A stretch of DNA of 53,278 bases. It comes from Planctomycetota bacterium (GTDB lineage Bacteria > Planctomycetota > Planctomycetia > Planctomycetales > Planctomycetaceae). The stretch covers positions 1 to 53,278 of the forward strand of contig JAEZFD010000020.1 in the NCBI GenBank assembly GCA_023417655.1, written 5' to 3'. The position numbers and the translations under genes were made by a program. Below the pieces are notes generated by a model. That model did no database searches. It saw only the letters and a list, made by a program, of their open reading frames with translations, and was not told the DNA's origin. Shown in pieces: positions 44,823 through 53,278 of this stretch (positions are counted from its first letter, which is position 1; each line of letters begins with the position of its first letter).

Positions 44823-45836
44823 CTACGCAGTTTCCGGCAAAAAAGTGGGGAAGACGATCCCTGTTCCGATGGGGGACTGGCCTCTGGTCTGGGAGACGTG
44901 CAGTTCGATATTACGGGCCCCCCAGCGGTAAAGGGTCGCAATCAGTGTCGACGCAGTTGCCGGGGCCAGGACGACATACGGTTGGCCACGTAACTCCTCC
45001 AACGCGCGCCACAGCATGGCGATGGCGACCGCTTCATTAGTAAAGATGCCCGGTCCGAGCATTGGCATGGCGGAGTTCAGGCTGACGACGAGTACCCCAT
45101 TGATGTTGCCAGAGTGGTCTTCGCTGACCCACACCTTCCACGAGCCGACGTCATTGTGGAGGAAGAAGCGAAAGTCTTTCTCCCGGCGAATTCCCTGCAA
45201 GGCGGCCTCAAAATCCGCGAGCTGTGCCGCTTCTTCGAGAACGGCAGGACGCACTCGTTCAATGCCTGTCGGCTCCGGGAGGCTGATTCCGTGAGCCGGA
45301 ACGGTGATCAGCAAGTCCTGGAAAATCGTTTGGGGGACAAATCCCAGCCGGGAGTACAAGGAGTACGAATCGAGGTTTAGCAGACTCGAGACGAGTCGAA
45401 CTGTTTTCCCAGCGGCATCCGCTCGTCGGAGAGCTTCCGCCATCATCGCCCGGGCCACCCCACGCCCGGCCGCTTCAGGGGCGGTTGCCACAATCCCCAC
45501 TGAGTAGTGCGTTTCACGAGGATGGACGAAGCAGACGCCCCAGAGATGATCCGTGCCGACTTCTCTGGCGACGATTGATTCGCCGGGATCGAGTGCTTCA
45601 TACACCTCGGGGAAAATCAGGAACGGCTCAGGACGATCTCCGAAGCGCGCTCCCTGCCGCAGCCGGGAGTCGTAATAGTCGACGAGCGAGCGATGCAGCA
45701 GTGTCGCGACGGCGGGGAATTCATCGCGGCGGAGTGTGCCGAGTTCGAACCCTGGCACTGGGCGTTTCGATTCCGAACCGTTTTCCTCAGGGATTCCGGT
45801 CGTTTGAGCGGCGAGCATCGTTTCTGGATTGGACAT
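44823..45836 (-). CDS. GNAT family acetyltransferase, two domains
   Basis: A 337-residue cytoplasmic protein. Residues about 30-180 form a GNAT domain with the acetyl-CoA loop region SVGIVATAPEAAGRGVARAM and YSLYSRLGFVPQTIF. Residues about 195-325 look like a second, degenerate GNAT half (VLVVSLNSAMPMLGPGIFTN, IATLYRWGARNIELHV). It probably acetylates a small molecule or amine; substrate unknown. It starts 13 bp after the upstream hydrolase gene's stop, so both are likely co-transcribed. Confidence 0.82.
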   Translation of the reverse strand: MSNPETMLAAQTTGIPEENGSESKRPVPGFELGTLRRDEFPAVATLLHRSLVDYYDSRLRQGARFGDRPEPFLIFPEVYEALDPGESIVAREVGTDHLWGVCFVHPRETHYSVGIVATAPEAAGRGVARAMMAEALRRADAAGKTVRLVSSLLNLDSYSLYSRLGFVPQTIFQDLLITVPAHGISLPEPTGIERVRPAVLEEAAQLADFEAALQGIRREKDFRFFLHNDVGSWKVWVSEDHSGNINGVLVVSLNSAMPMLGPGIFTNEAVAIAMLWRALEELRGQPYVVLAPATASTLIATLYRWGARNIELHVSQTRGQSPIGTGIVFPTFLPETA

Positions 45837-45849
45837 CTGCGGTCTTCTC

Positions 45850-47922
45850 TTACTGGTTCCAAAAGTTTCTCTGCGCCGCGGTCTCGAGAATTCGCACGAC
45901 GTCTTCCGAGAGCAGAAATCGCTCTCGCTGTAACTTCAGAGCAGCGTCCGTCATCTTCGCCAGGTAATCGTCGCGAGTGGGATAGCGTTCCAGGATGCTG
46001 GGGCGAGGATCACCGGTCTGACGACGTTCCTCGGCATTGTTGGCGAATGGCAGATATGAGCCGTCGAACGGGGTCAACATTGTCGGAGGACCGTATTCCT
46101 TCGCCCTCAGATTCCACCCGGTGAATGTCCCCAGCGGGACTGCCACGTCCGGCAACACAATGCCGTTGAATTCATTGCCGTCCTGATTGACGGCGGGGAC
46201 CAGTGTCGTCCAGGGTTTTCCGACACGAGGGAGAATCAAATCGGCAATCCCTTCGCTGAGCAACCTGGGACCGAAATCGAGCCGGATCGGCTGATAATAG
46301 GACGACGGCACGTTCACGCCGGGGAGTTGTGGAAACTGTTTTCGAAAGGTCGCAATGTCCACCAGCCCGCCGTCGGAAATTATGGGATAACGACTGGGTG
46401 GCGGAAGTTCGTTGACCGTCACCCAGCGATCCAGGTTGACGAGCATGGCACGTAGCACTGGGCCACGATCATCAAGAACAATCCGGGGCTGCTGTGCGGT
46501 TCCTTTGGTCGGGGTTCCTTTTCCCAGGTGCTGTGCCCCGGCCGTCAGGTACAGTCGAACATTCTCCGGCAGTTCAAGATCCTGCTTCCCCTCCACATCG
46601 GTATGGACCAGCGATGCGGCGCGTGCCCAGTATTCCGTCGAGGTCTGCACATAAATGATCTTCGGCTCAACCCCTGCCTTCCGGGCACGGTCAAGGACAC
46701 TCCCCTGCTCCCCGGTCGCTGGATCGGTTTGCGTCACCGGGGAGAACGGAAACGATTCGGAGCCACACCAGTTGGCTTCGTGGTGATTACCGGCGTCGGT
46801 CGCATTACGAAAGCGAGTGGTAAAGTGTCCTTTGCCCGCTCCGGCAACATGCACCAGTGCGCCGTCGAAGACCGGCTTCCCGCTCGTGTCGGCGTTGAAC
46901 CCCTCGTGAAGAAACGAGACGATCAGGCGGCCTGACTGTGAAATGCCGAAGATGTAGCTCTGTTCAATCACTCCCGCCAGCGGATTGACGTTTCCGGATT
47001 CGTCGGCCTTCGCATGACGCAGAAAGGAAACGACATCCCGGATTCCGGCCAGTCCCACGCCGGCCACGCGTGGATCCTTCGCGGTATAAACCAGATCATA
47101 GAGTTTGCCGGGCTGAAGGCCTCCTTTGACAAATAACTGTGTCGGATCGGGAATCAGCTTTCCCTCTTCCCAACGGGCAAACGCCCAGTCGGCGTGAGGA
47201 ATCTCGACTGCCGGTTCGCTCCGCAATGAGCGGCAGGTCAGTACAGCGTGACGATTGTCGAGTTCGATCGACGGGAAGACCTTCGGCATTCCCCAGGGAC
47301 TCCAGCCGAATGCACGGCTCATCATTGGTTCCGCGACACAGATCTCAACGTGCACCTGCCCGGTTATCGGAGTTCCATTGTTGTCGATCACGGGAGCGCC
47401 CAACAGGAGGCGTTTCTGCCCATCGTCCTGCACTTCGGCATTCCAGCCGGTCCAAAGGACGGAATAGCCTTCCTTCATCAAAAAGCCGTTGCCGGCGTCC
47501 GTGAGTGAGCGGGGATCGTTCGTGATCTTGTCCGCGCTGTTGAAGGTCCATACGGCGAGCATGTTGCCGCGATTGTGAACGTCGTACAGCAATCGGCCGT
47601 TTCCCCGATGCGGGTCCACCGGTTTGAGCAGCACGAAGTCCGTCCAGAATTCGACGGCGTCGCGTGCATTGCGTGCGGCGAGCTTCAGATCATGAACCCG
47701 TGCGTTGCAAGCGGCATCAGGAGTGAGTTCGACGATCATTCGCCCGCGCAAGAGTTCATAGGGGCCGGTATGTTCAAAGGGGTAACCTTCGGCAAAGGGA
47801 ATACGCTCTGTGATCTCCATGCGGACAACTTCGGCCCGGGCGAAAGCGGAGAGCAGGAACAGGAGCGTGAAACTGATCGCAAATAGGTTGCGAACGGACC
47901 ACGAAATCAAAGAGACAGGCAT
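45850..47922 (-). CDS. Secreted alpha/beta-hydrolase domain protein
   Basis: About 690 residues from ATG 47922, which puts a signal peptide at the N-terminus (NLFAISFTLLFLLSAFARAE); the frame is open to 48027. It belongs to the large 'alpha/beta hydrolase domain-containing' group (PF20091-like): YELLRGRMIVELTPDA, GRLLYDVHNRGNM, GYSVLWTGWNAEV. The nucleophile elbow is YIFGISQSGRLIVSFLHEGF (GxSxSG). Late blocks are LYLTAGAQHLGKG, the GLVDIATFRKQFPQLPGVNV segment and a DDYLAKMTDAALKLQRERFL tail. Acts on an unknown ester or amide outside the cytoplasm. Confidence 0.82.
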   Translation of the reverse strand: MPVSLISWSVRNLFAISFTLLFLLSAFARAEVVRMEITERIPFAEGYPFEHTGPYELLRGRMIVELTPDAACNARVHDLKLAARNARDAVEFWTDFVLLKPVDPHRGNGRLLYDVHNRGNMLAVWTFNSADKITNDPRSLTDAGNGFLMKEGYSVLWTGWNAEVQDDGQKRLLLGAPVIDNNGTPITGQVHVEICVAEPMMSRAFGWSPWGMPKVFPSIELDNRHAVLTCRSLRSEPAVEIPHADWAFARWEEGKLIPDPTQLFVKGGLQPGKLYDLVYTAKDPRVAGVGLAGIRDVVSFLRHAKADESGNVNPLAGVIEQSYIFGISQSGRLIVSFLHEGFNADTSGKPVFDGALVHVAGAGKGHFTTRFRNATDAGNHHEANWCGSESFPFSPVTQTDPATGEQGSVLDRARKAGVEPKIIYVQTSTEYWARAASLVHTDVEGKQDLELPENVRLYLTAGAQHLGKGTPTKGTAQQPRIVLDDRGPVLRAMLVNLDRWVTVNELPPPSRYPIISDGGLVDIATFRKQFPQLPGVNVPSSYYQPIRLDFGPRLLSEGIADLILPRVGKPWTTLVPAVNQDGNEFNGIVLPDVAVPLGTFTGWNLRAKEYGPPTMLTPFDGSYLPFANNAEERRQTGDPRPSILERYPTRDDYLAKMTDAALKLQRERFLLSEDVVRILETAAQRNFWNQ

Positions 47923-48214
47923 CGCTGAACACTTGCTTTGATGAGAGCTGTGGATGATTTTGACGGAATGACAGAGTGTTCTGCACCGTCCCAACAGAAT
48001 CAGCGCGGCCGGGGATGATCCGGCCACTGCTCAAGTCTTGAATGTTGTACGAAACTCTCCCGCGGCAGGCCAATTGTCTATCTTTGCCGTGCAGAGGAAC
48101 GGGATAATTCTAGTCCTTCGGTTCAAAAGATGTTATCAGGAAGAAGCTCCTTTGAGGTGGGAATAATCATGTTGCCGCGTAATGAATTCCCAGCTCGGAT
48201 CGAATTCAATCCAG
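47923..48214. other. Intergenic region upstream of hydrolase gene
   Basis: No gene seen; promoter elements were not clearly recognised. Confidence 0.3.
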
Positions 48215-48790
48215 TTTCCGCGTGAAGCTCTTCGCAAGTCCACGGACGAACGATCCCATTTAGATTTCGTCGAGGCTGAGCGTCTCAATCTCCTCTGGTT
48301 CTTCGCTGACGGCTGACACATGCCTCCTGCGGATGTGACCGCAATGCTGGTTGTAAACTCGGTGAACTTTGCGACGAGATAGTTAGATACCGATAATCAA
48401 ACAGAACGAACTTCGACAGGGACTCATTCTTGATAGTCCCGATGAACTTCTCGCAGCGTCCGTTCAGATTCGAACTGCGTTTCGGGAGTTTGTTCGTGAG
48501 AAGACCATGAGACTTCAGGGGCTCCGTGAACTCTCTGCTGAACCTGGTACCCCGGTCGTGGATGAGAATCTCCGGTTCGTGGTCTCTGCTGGCCGTCTCG
48601 TCGATGAACTTCTTGGCCTGTTTACACGCTCATGCGGATGTCGGGTGTTCGGTTGGTGCGGAGGCAATCACTCCCCTTGTTGAGACGCAGAGCCAGACGA
48701 GGACATGCATGTCCCGAAGCCCGTGTCTCAACTCCATCTTCATGCGGAATAAGTCATAGGCTCAGAGTGTCTCATGACGCTCGAGGAAGT
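48215..48790 (-). pseudogene. Integrase-type transposase relic, heavily decayed
   Basis: The minus strand, in several frames, gives AYDLFRMKMELRHGLRDMHV with LVWLCVSTRGVIAS, then CKQAKKFIDETASRDHEPEI, LIHDRGTRFSREFTEPLKSH, SNLNGRCEKFIGTIKNESLS and KFVLF, and near the end SFVRGLAKSFTRK. The order and motifs (HDRG.RF, NGR.E.F.GTIK.E) equal those of the relic at 43.1 kb. Stops and frame changes show long decay. Confidence 0.7.
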
Positions 48791-49099
48791 TGATCCTGAA
48801 GTCAGAGGTCCGATTGAGGCCTCGTTGATCCCCTCCTCTCTGGGAATGTTCCGCCCGGCAAGTCAGCTGATCGAATTGATACCTCGCTCCCGGAGTACTC
48901 CCGCGATTCGAGCGTGGCGAAAGCCTGAAGTCGTTTCAGAGCCGGTCAGGCAACTTGGTAAAGCTGACGCGATTTTGCCGGGAATGCTTACGAGAGGGGC
49001 GACGGTTCCATCATGAACCGATAACGGACTGAGCGTAGGGGCTGATCGGCAGCGAATCAGTCACGGAATGAAGATTCGAATCAAGGAAGGGCACCTTGT
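48791..49099. other. Leader region of autotransporter gene
   Basis: No gene seen. AAGGAAGG (about 49083-49090) precedes the ATG at 49100 by about 9 nt and is the likely ribosome-binding site. Confidence 0.4.
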
Positions 49100-52000
49100 A
49101 TGAATTGGCGACGGGGCAGAGCCGCCATTTGGACCGCAATTGTTTCATTCATTTTCTATGCGGTCCCCGCGACAGCACAGCAGGTCGTGAATATTGGGAA
49201 TGTCGGGGGCTCAGGAGGAATCCGTCTCGAGTTCTGGGATTCTCAGTCAGGCGCTGCTCAGGACGGGACATTCCGTTGGTTCGAGTCTGATTATGAGCTC
49301 AGAGCAACCGGGGTCTGGACGGACTCTGAGGTTCAGGCAGTAACCCGTGGAGCTCAATACTGGTGGGAAATGCTTGGGGAAGACAACGTTCCCGCCCGAG
49401 ATCTGACATTTCTCGTCACGCGTAACGCGGGCTTTGTGGAATCAGATGGCTCGATCTCAGAACTGACGACCAGTTCCGAGAGTCCTGAGGTGCTGGTGAA
49501 TGGCATTCGATCAAGCGTCACAAATCACGTGTTCGCATTTGGGCAGGACGTTTCCACGCCGTTTCAGGCCGACAATCTCATTAATTTTCATGACGCCGAC
49601 AGAAGTCAATTCAATTCGAAGCCGGGAGGCCCACTCGACAATGGAGGAGGCCTAAATATGGAGGCCGTGATGATTCACGAAATGGCGCATGCCTTCGGGA
49701 TCATCACCTCTGTCCCGTACGGTCTGGTGACTGAGAACTCGCCAGGCATTCCGCCCGGCACGGCACTTCGCTATTTCGAGACCCAAATTATCGATGCGGA
49801 AGGTAATTCCGTAGCCAGCGGAGAAGAGTATGAGGAAGCGACACCCTACTTCTTCAATGGTACCAACGCGACTTCGGTCTTTGGACGGCCAGTTCCTCTG
49901 AATCAAAAATCGCTCGAGAAAGGCCACTTGGGAGTCGACCCGCTCCTGATGTCTCATCAGCCGTTCCGCAACTATCTCTTTATGACTGAAGTCGAACTCG
50001 CGGTGCTTCAGGACATGGGGTATCAGATCAATCGCCAGGATTATTTTGGCCGTTCCTATTATCAAAATGGCGATGGTCAAGAAGAAGTGAACTCTACCGG
50101 GTACAACAGCTCGAAGACCTACGGAGTGGGAGTCCATCTTTTCTCGCACGATCATCTGCTTGTGCAGGCGTCAGACCTGAATTCGAGCGGATATGGGGGA
50201 ACCGGGATTCGAGTGGATGGCGTCAACAACACCGTCATTATCAACCCCGACGTTACGATTACAACAAATGGGGACTTCGGGGCCGGAATCCTCGTCAGCA
50301 ATGGCATTGAGAACACCATCGTTCATCGTGGAAAGATCATTGCGAACTCCGAAACAGAAGAAGCAGCTGGAACAGGAATTCTCATTGGATATGGGGCGAA
50401 TCTGCTCGGTGAGACGCACCGAACCTCGGCGACTTCCGTGGATTATCGCAATGATGGCACGCCCATTTCAGGTTATCTGGTTAACCAGTTAGATATCACT
50501 GGTTCCATTTCGGCACCTTTAGGGGATGCCATCCGGATCGATTCAACTGCTGCGGTGCGGGCTGTCAATATCATGATAGATGCAGAACTCGACGGGAACA
50601 TCTCCATTGCATCACTCAGTTCCTCAGTTTCGGGATTCAATCCGACTGCACTCAATTTCGGATTCAATGCTGATGAAAACGGCCGGGCCACGAATGAAGC
50701 GGACCTTGGATTCGAGTTCACCCTCAATGGGTCTATCAACACAACTGGAGCACTGAACATTCTTGGTGGGAAGGATTCGGACTCTGGCGTCAAACTGAAT
50801 AGTCGTGTTCGAGCTCGTGAGGTCAATGTTTCATCCGAGGGCCGTGTTCAGTTTTTTGACGAAGTCGTTGCGACTACCGTCGTCAATCACGGCCATTTCA
50901 CATTAAATGAGGGGGGAGCGATGCCCCTGACCCAATATCTCACCAACTACGGAGATTTCGTCCTTCAGGATTCGACGATTTCCCTCTACATCGCATTCAA
51001 CAATTACGGACAGTTCCATTCTCAGGGAGGATCAATTGACACCGGGGTCGGACGAGGCGACCGACAGATTACTTTTGCCGAAGGAAGTACGTACACCGGT
51101 GTCAACGACACGGTTCGTGTCTCACGAGGGCGAATTGATATTGCGGGTTCGGTTCATTCACGCGACGGGAATTGGTCTGCGCGGGACGCTATTGAAATTC
51201 ATAGCGGAGGACGCCTTTCCGGTACTCCAATGCTGAGCGCAGGTCAGATTACTAACAATGTCGGCGGAACCATTGCTCCCGGAAACAGCATTGGCCGGAT
51301 TAATATTGATGGCGAGTTTATCAATAACGGAGATCTGGATCTGGAATTGGCCGTCGGCTCCAGTGCTCTCGACAGCGATCGGATGGTCGTGACTAATGGC
51401 CCTGCATGGATCAATACGGATTCATTCGCGACGCGAGGGGAATTTCGCTTCACGGGAGAGACGGGAAGTTCGACAGAAGACTATGCCATCGGCAGGCGCT
51501 ACACGCTCATCCAGACCGAGGCACCGGATCAACTGCTGGTGGGCTATCGACCAATCGCGAGCGATGACATTGACGGGCGCCGTGTGATCCTGCGATCTGA
51601 TACTGATCGGTCTCAACTCTACACCAGTGGAGCCCAAGAGTATTACGCGTACGTCGGCCGTGATGTCCCTTATACAGAAATCTCACAGACCAGGAACGAA
51701 CTTGCCGTCGCCCAGTATCTGGACGCCATTAAGCTCTGGGATGACAACTCAGAGCAGGCGAATCAGATTCAGTGGCTGAGAGACACGATCGATTTGCTTC
51801 CCGAGGAAGCCGATGTCCGAAATGCGTTTCAGATGATGTCGGGTGATCTCTATGGATCAGTAAATCCAATGATTCTGCAGCAACTGCACGCCAGTTCTCT
51901 CCGGACAGCCGCAGCCGCCCGCACGAACAGCGGTCTGTGTAGCGGTCCCCAAGCAATCGCGGACACAAACGGCGTCTATGGCACAATCACGGGCTTCGGC

Positions 52001-52798
52001 ACGGGAGGCCATGTCAAAGGAGATGGTAACGCTTCCGGGTATTCCTTCGGGGCCGGCGGAACGCAGGTTCAGGTTGGATACGGGCAGCAGGATGTTCTCC
52101 TCGGGGGCTACTATCACTTCACAAATGGATCGCTCGACGGGGCTGGCTCTGCGGGAATCGAACTGCACGACTTCGGCGGATTTCTTCTGAGAAAGGGGCA
52201 ATGGTCCCATTTCCTGCTCGGAGTCGGAGGAGGAACAGCCTCGACACAATTGAACCGTTCCGTCGTTTTCGGGAATATCAACCTTCAGGCCCCAATTGCT
52301 GAGCGGTTTTCGAACTCCTCAACCGCTGGAATCATGAGTGCCTATGGAGAATTTGGCTTCGATGCTGAATTCGATGGATTTGCGATCCGACCATTCACCG
52401 GGCTTTCCTACGCATACGTCAGTGCATCCGGCATTAATGAAGAGAACGCTCCCCTTGCTCTGAGTGGGAGAATGGATTCGCTCGACAGCTTGCGATCAAT
52501 GCTCGGAACGGACGTCAGCTTTTGCATTCCCGATCTACGCAGCCTGGTGATGGATCTACGAGTCATGTGGATGCACGAATTTCAAAACCAGAAGGCAGGT
52601 CGGGCCATCTACGATATGGGCGGAGAATCGATCCAGATCAGCGGAGTTGGCCTGGGCACGGACTTCGCTGTGATCGGCACCTCACTGTCAAAGGAAATTC
52701 TGAATGGAAGAAGCCGAATTTTCGCCAGCTATGACCTCATCGCCAATCGCCAGCAAACTCTTAACACCGGGAGCGGCGGTCTTGAGTTCCTCTGGTAA
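49100..52798 (+). CDS. Autotransporter with N-terminal metalloprotease-like domain
   Basis: A 1232-residue surface protein. Signal peptide AIWTAIVSFIFYAVPATAQQ; then a domain of about 290 residues with VMIHEMAHAFGI at about 190-201, an HExxH zinc motif. The third His of the metzincin HExxHxxGxxH pattern is not at the usual place, so activity is uncertain; the domain resembles NF038122-type predicted proteases. Residues about 300-800 are repetitive parallel-beta-helix passenger (GTGIRVDGVNNTVIINPDVT, GAGILVSNGIENTIVHRGKI, NVGGTIAPGNSIGRI). Residues about 960-1232 form an autotransporter beta-barrel (GVYGTITGFGTGGHVKGDGN, FGFDAEFDGFAIRPFTGLSY) ending in LEFLW. It is expected in the outer membrane with the passenger outside. 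It stands alone between two transposase relics. Confidence 0.85.
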   Translation: MNWRRGRAAIWTAIVSFIFYAVPATAQQVVNIGNVGGSGGIRLEFWDSQSGAAQDGTFRWFESDYELRATGVWTDSEVQAVTRGAQYWWEMLGEDNVPARDLTFLVTRNAGFVESDGSISELTTSSESPEVLVNGIRSSVTNHVFAFGQDVSTPFQADNLINFHDADRSQFNSKPGGPLDNGGGLNMEAVMIHEMAHAFGIITSVPYGLVTENSPGIPPGTALRYFETQIIDAEGNSVASGEEYEEATPYFFNGTNATSVFGRPVPLNQKSLEKGHLGVDPLLMSHQPFRNYLFMTEVELAVLQDMGYQINRQDYFGRSYYQNGDGQEEVNSTGYNSSKTYGVGVHLFSHDHLLVQASDLNSSGYGGTGIRVDGVNNTVIINPDVTITTNGDFGAGILVSNGIENTIVHRGKIIANSETEEAAGTGILIGYGANLLGETHRTSATSVDYRNDGTPISGYLVNQLDITGSISAPLGDAIRIDSTAAVRAVNIMIDAELDGNISIASLSSSVSGFNPTALNFGFNADENGRATNEADLGFEFTLNGSINTTGALNILGGKDSDSGVKLNSRVRAREVNVSSEGRVQFFDEVVATTVVNHGHFTLNEGGAMPLTQYLTNYGDFVLQDSTISLYIAFNNYGQFHSQGGSIDTGVGRGDRQITFAEGSTYTGVNDTVRVSRGRIDIAGSVHSRDGNWSARDAIEIHSGGRLSGTPMLSAGQITNNVGGTIAPGNSIGRINIDGEFINNGDLDLELAVGSSALDSDRMVVTNGPAWINTDSFATRGEFRFTGETGSSTEDYAIGRRYTLIQTEAPDQLLVGYRPIASDDIDGRRVILRSDTDRSQLYTSGAQEYYAYVGRDVPYTEISQTRNELAVAQYLDAIKLWDDNSEQANQIQWLRDTIDLLPEEADVRNAFQMMSGDLYGSVNPMILQQLHASSLRTAAAARTNSGLCSGPQAIADTNGVYGTITGFGTGGHVKGDGNASGYSFGAGGTQVQVGYGQQDVLLGGYYHFTNGSLDGAGSAGIELHDFGGFLLRKGQWSHFLLGVGGGTASTQLNRSVVFGNINLQAPIAERFSNSSTAGIMSAYGEFGFDAEFDGFAIRPFTGLSYAYVSASGINEENAPLALSGRMDSLDSLRSMLGTDVSFCIPDLRSLVMDLRVMWMHEFQNQKAGRAIYDMGGESIQISGVGLGTDFAVIGTSLSKEILNGRSRIFASYDLIANRQQTLNTGSGGLEFLW

Positions 52799-53043
52799 CT
52801 GGCAAGCAGGAAACCTTCATTGCCCGTCATTTCGTGAAGTTGACAAACCACTATGGAATGTCGCAGAGAGATTAGAAATTGATCTCCAGCTGAGTCATTT
52901 CTACTGCAAACTCTGCTGAAAAATTGCCAGATGCCGTGCTCGCCTGCGGTCCAACTGATGTATTAACCGAGAAGGTCTTGGCTTACTGGAGTCGGGACCG
53001 AAAGCGGTCATGGAAAAGTGCGCGGGCAGATGACGGTGACGAT

Positions 53044-53278
53044 TCACGTCAGAAGTAGATTCTGCCGCCTGACGTCTGATTGGCAGATTTGGTCGAGGTC
53101 AAGCGGCCAGAAAGATGTTGCCGCCAATTGAGTCATCGTGCACCAGCTTCGACCAGCCTTGCGCTCAAACCCCTTCACCAGCCCACCGACGAAGGATTTC
53201 ACTTCGATCTCGTCGGGTCTCAGCGTCTCGACTTCTTCCGGCTCCTCGCTCACCGGCGGCAGGTGACCACGGCACATG
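53044..53278 (-). pseudogene. C-terminal end of integrase-type transposase, cut by window edge
   Basis: The minus strand reads MCRGHLPPVSEEPEEVETLR, PDEIEVKSFVGGLVKGFERK, AG and about 35 further codons to TGA at 53044. It is closely similar to the ends of the relics at 40.9 and 43.1 kb. The window stops inside it, so this copy could be intact upstream; decay of the siblings makes that uncertain. Confidence 0.6.

Noticed and set aside
1..53278. CRISPR arrays, tRNA or rRNA genes
   Set aside because: No regularly spaced direct repeats and no cloverleaf-like or rRNA-like stretches were noticed on either strand.

Overview
The window looks like a chromosomal segment of a planctomycete (class Planctomycetia; genus not resolvable by eye). 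The signs are two DUF1559 prepilin-like proteins, a DUF1501 protein next to a PSCyt1/DUF1549/PSD1 cytochrome-type protein, an ECF sigma factor with a FecR-like partner, and relics of an integrase-type transposase typical of this phylum. Coding is moderately GC-rich, and TTG and GTG starts occur. No tRNA, rRNA or CRISPR array was seen.

Left part (1-23276). A broken transposase N-terminus sits at the left edge. It is followed by a leftward tandem-CbiX chelatase-like gene with a long inverted repeat in front of it. Rightward comes a complete-looking urea-use locus: urea transporter, histidine-rich UreH/NicO-like metal permease, then ureA, ureB, ureC, ureE, ureF, ureG, ureD. ureB carries an in-frame TGA at a position where the family has the conserved VGSHYH motif, while all other urease genes are intact. 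Next come an outer-membrane porin-like barrel and a three-gene overlapping operon: ExbB/TolQ/MotA-type proton channel, DUF2149 protein, and a 1327-residue membrane-anchored CobN-like protein. This resembles the hmuSTUV part of the Bacteroidetes haem operon. A DUF1559 gene and a degenerate sigma-54-activator-like regulator follow. A 16-bp palindrome (CAACGAAATTTCGTTG) lies just upstream of that regulator and, with one change, upstream of the channel/CobN operon, which suggests a local regulon. An ABC exporter pair closes this part.

Middle part (23295-37082). A secreted protein of unknown function is followed by a leftward block in the order ECF sigma factor, FecR-like anti-sigma/regulator, DUF1559, small lipoprotein, PSD1 protein, DUF1501 protein. 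This is a phylum-typical secreted-protein cluster with its own sigma factor. Next is a secreted M20 amidohydrolase.

Right part (37126-53278) is accessory and scarred. It has a headless protein kinase, a RecD2-type helicase, two small unknown genes, a HigBA-like toxin-antitoxin pair with a perfect palindrome filling its promoter spacer, and four C-terminal relics of one integrase family, all in the same orientation. Between the relics are a TolB-like beta-propeller protein, a tandem GNAT protein and a secreted alpha/beta-hydrolase. A 1232-residue type V autotransporter with an N-terminal metalloprotease-like domain follows. A 76-bp dispersed intergenic repeat occurs between ureA and ureB and after the porin gene, with a third partial copy near 35.5 kb.

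The best candidate for an undescribed system is the combined urea/metal locus (2.4-20.6 kb): urea uptake, metal permease, urease, porin, energised channel, membrane chelatase and a dedicated regulator.
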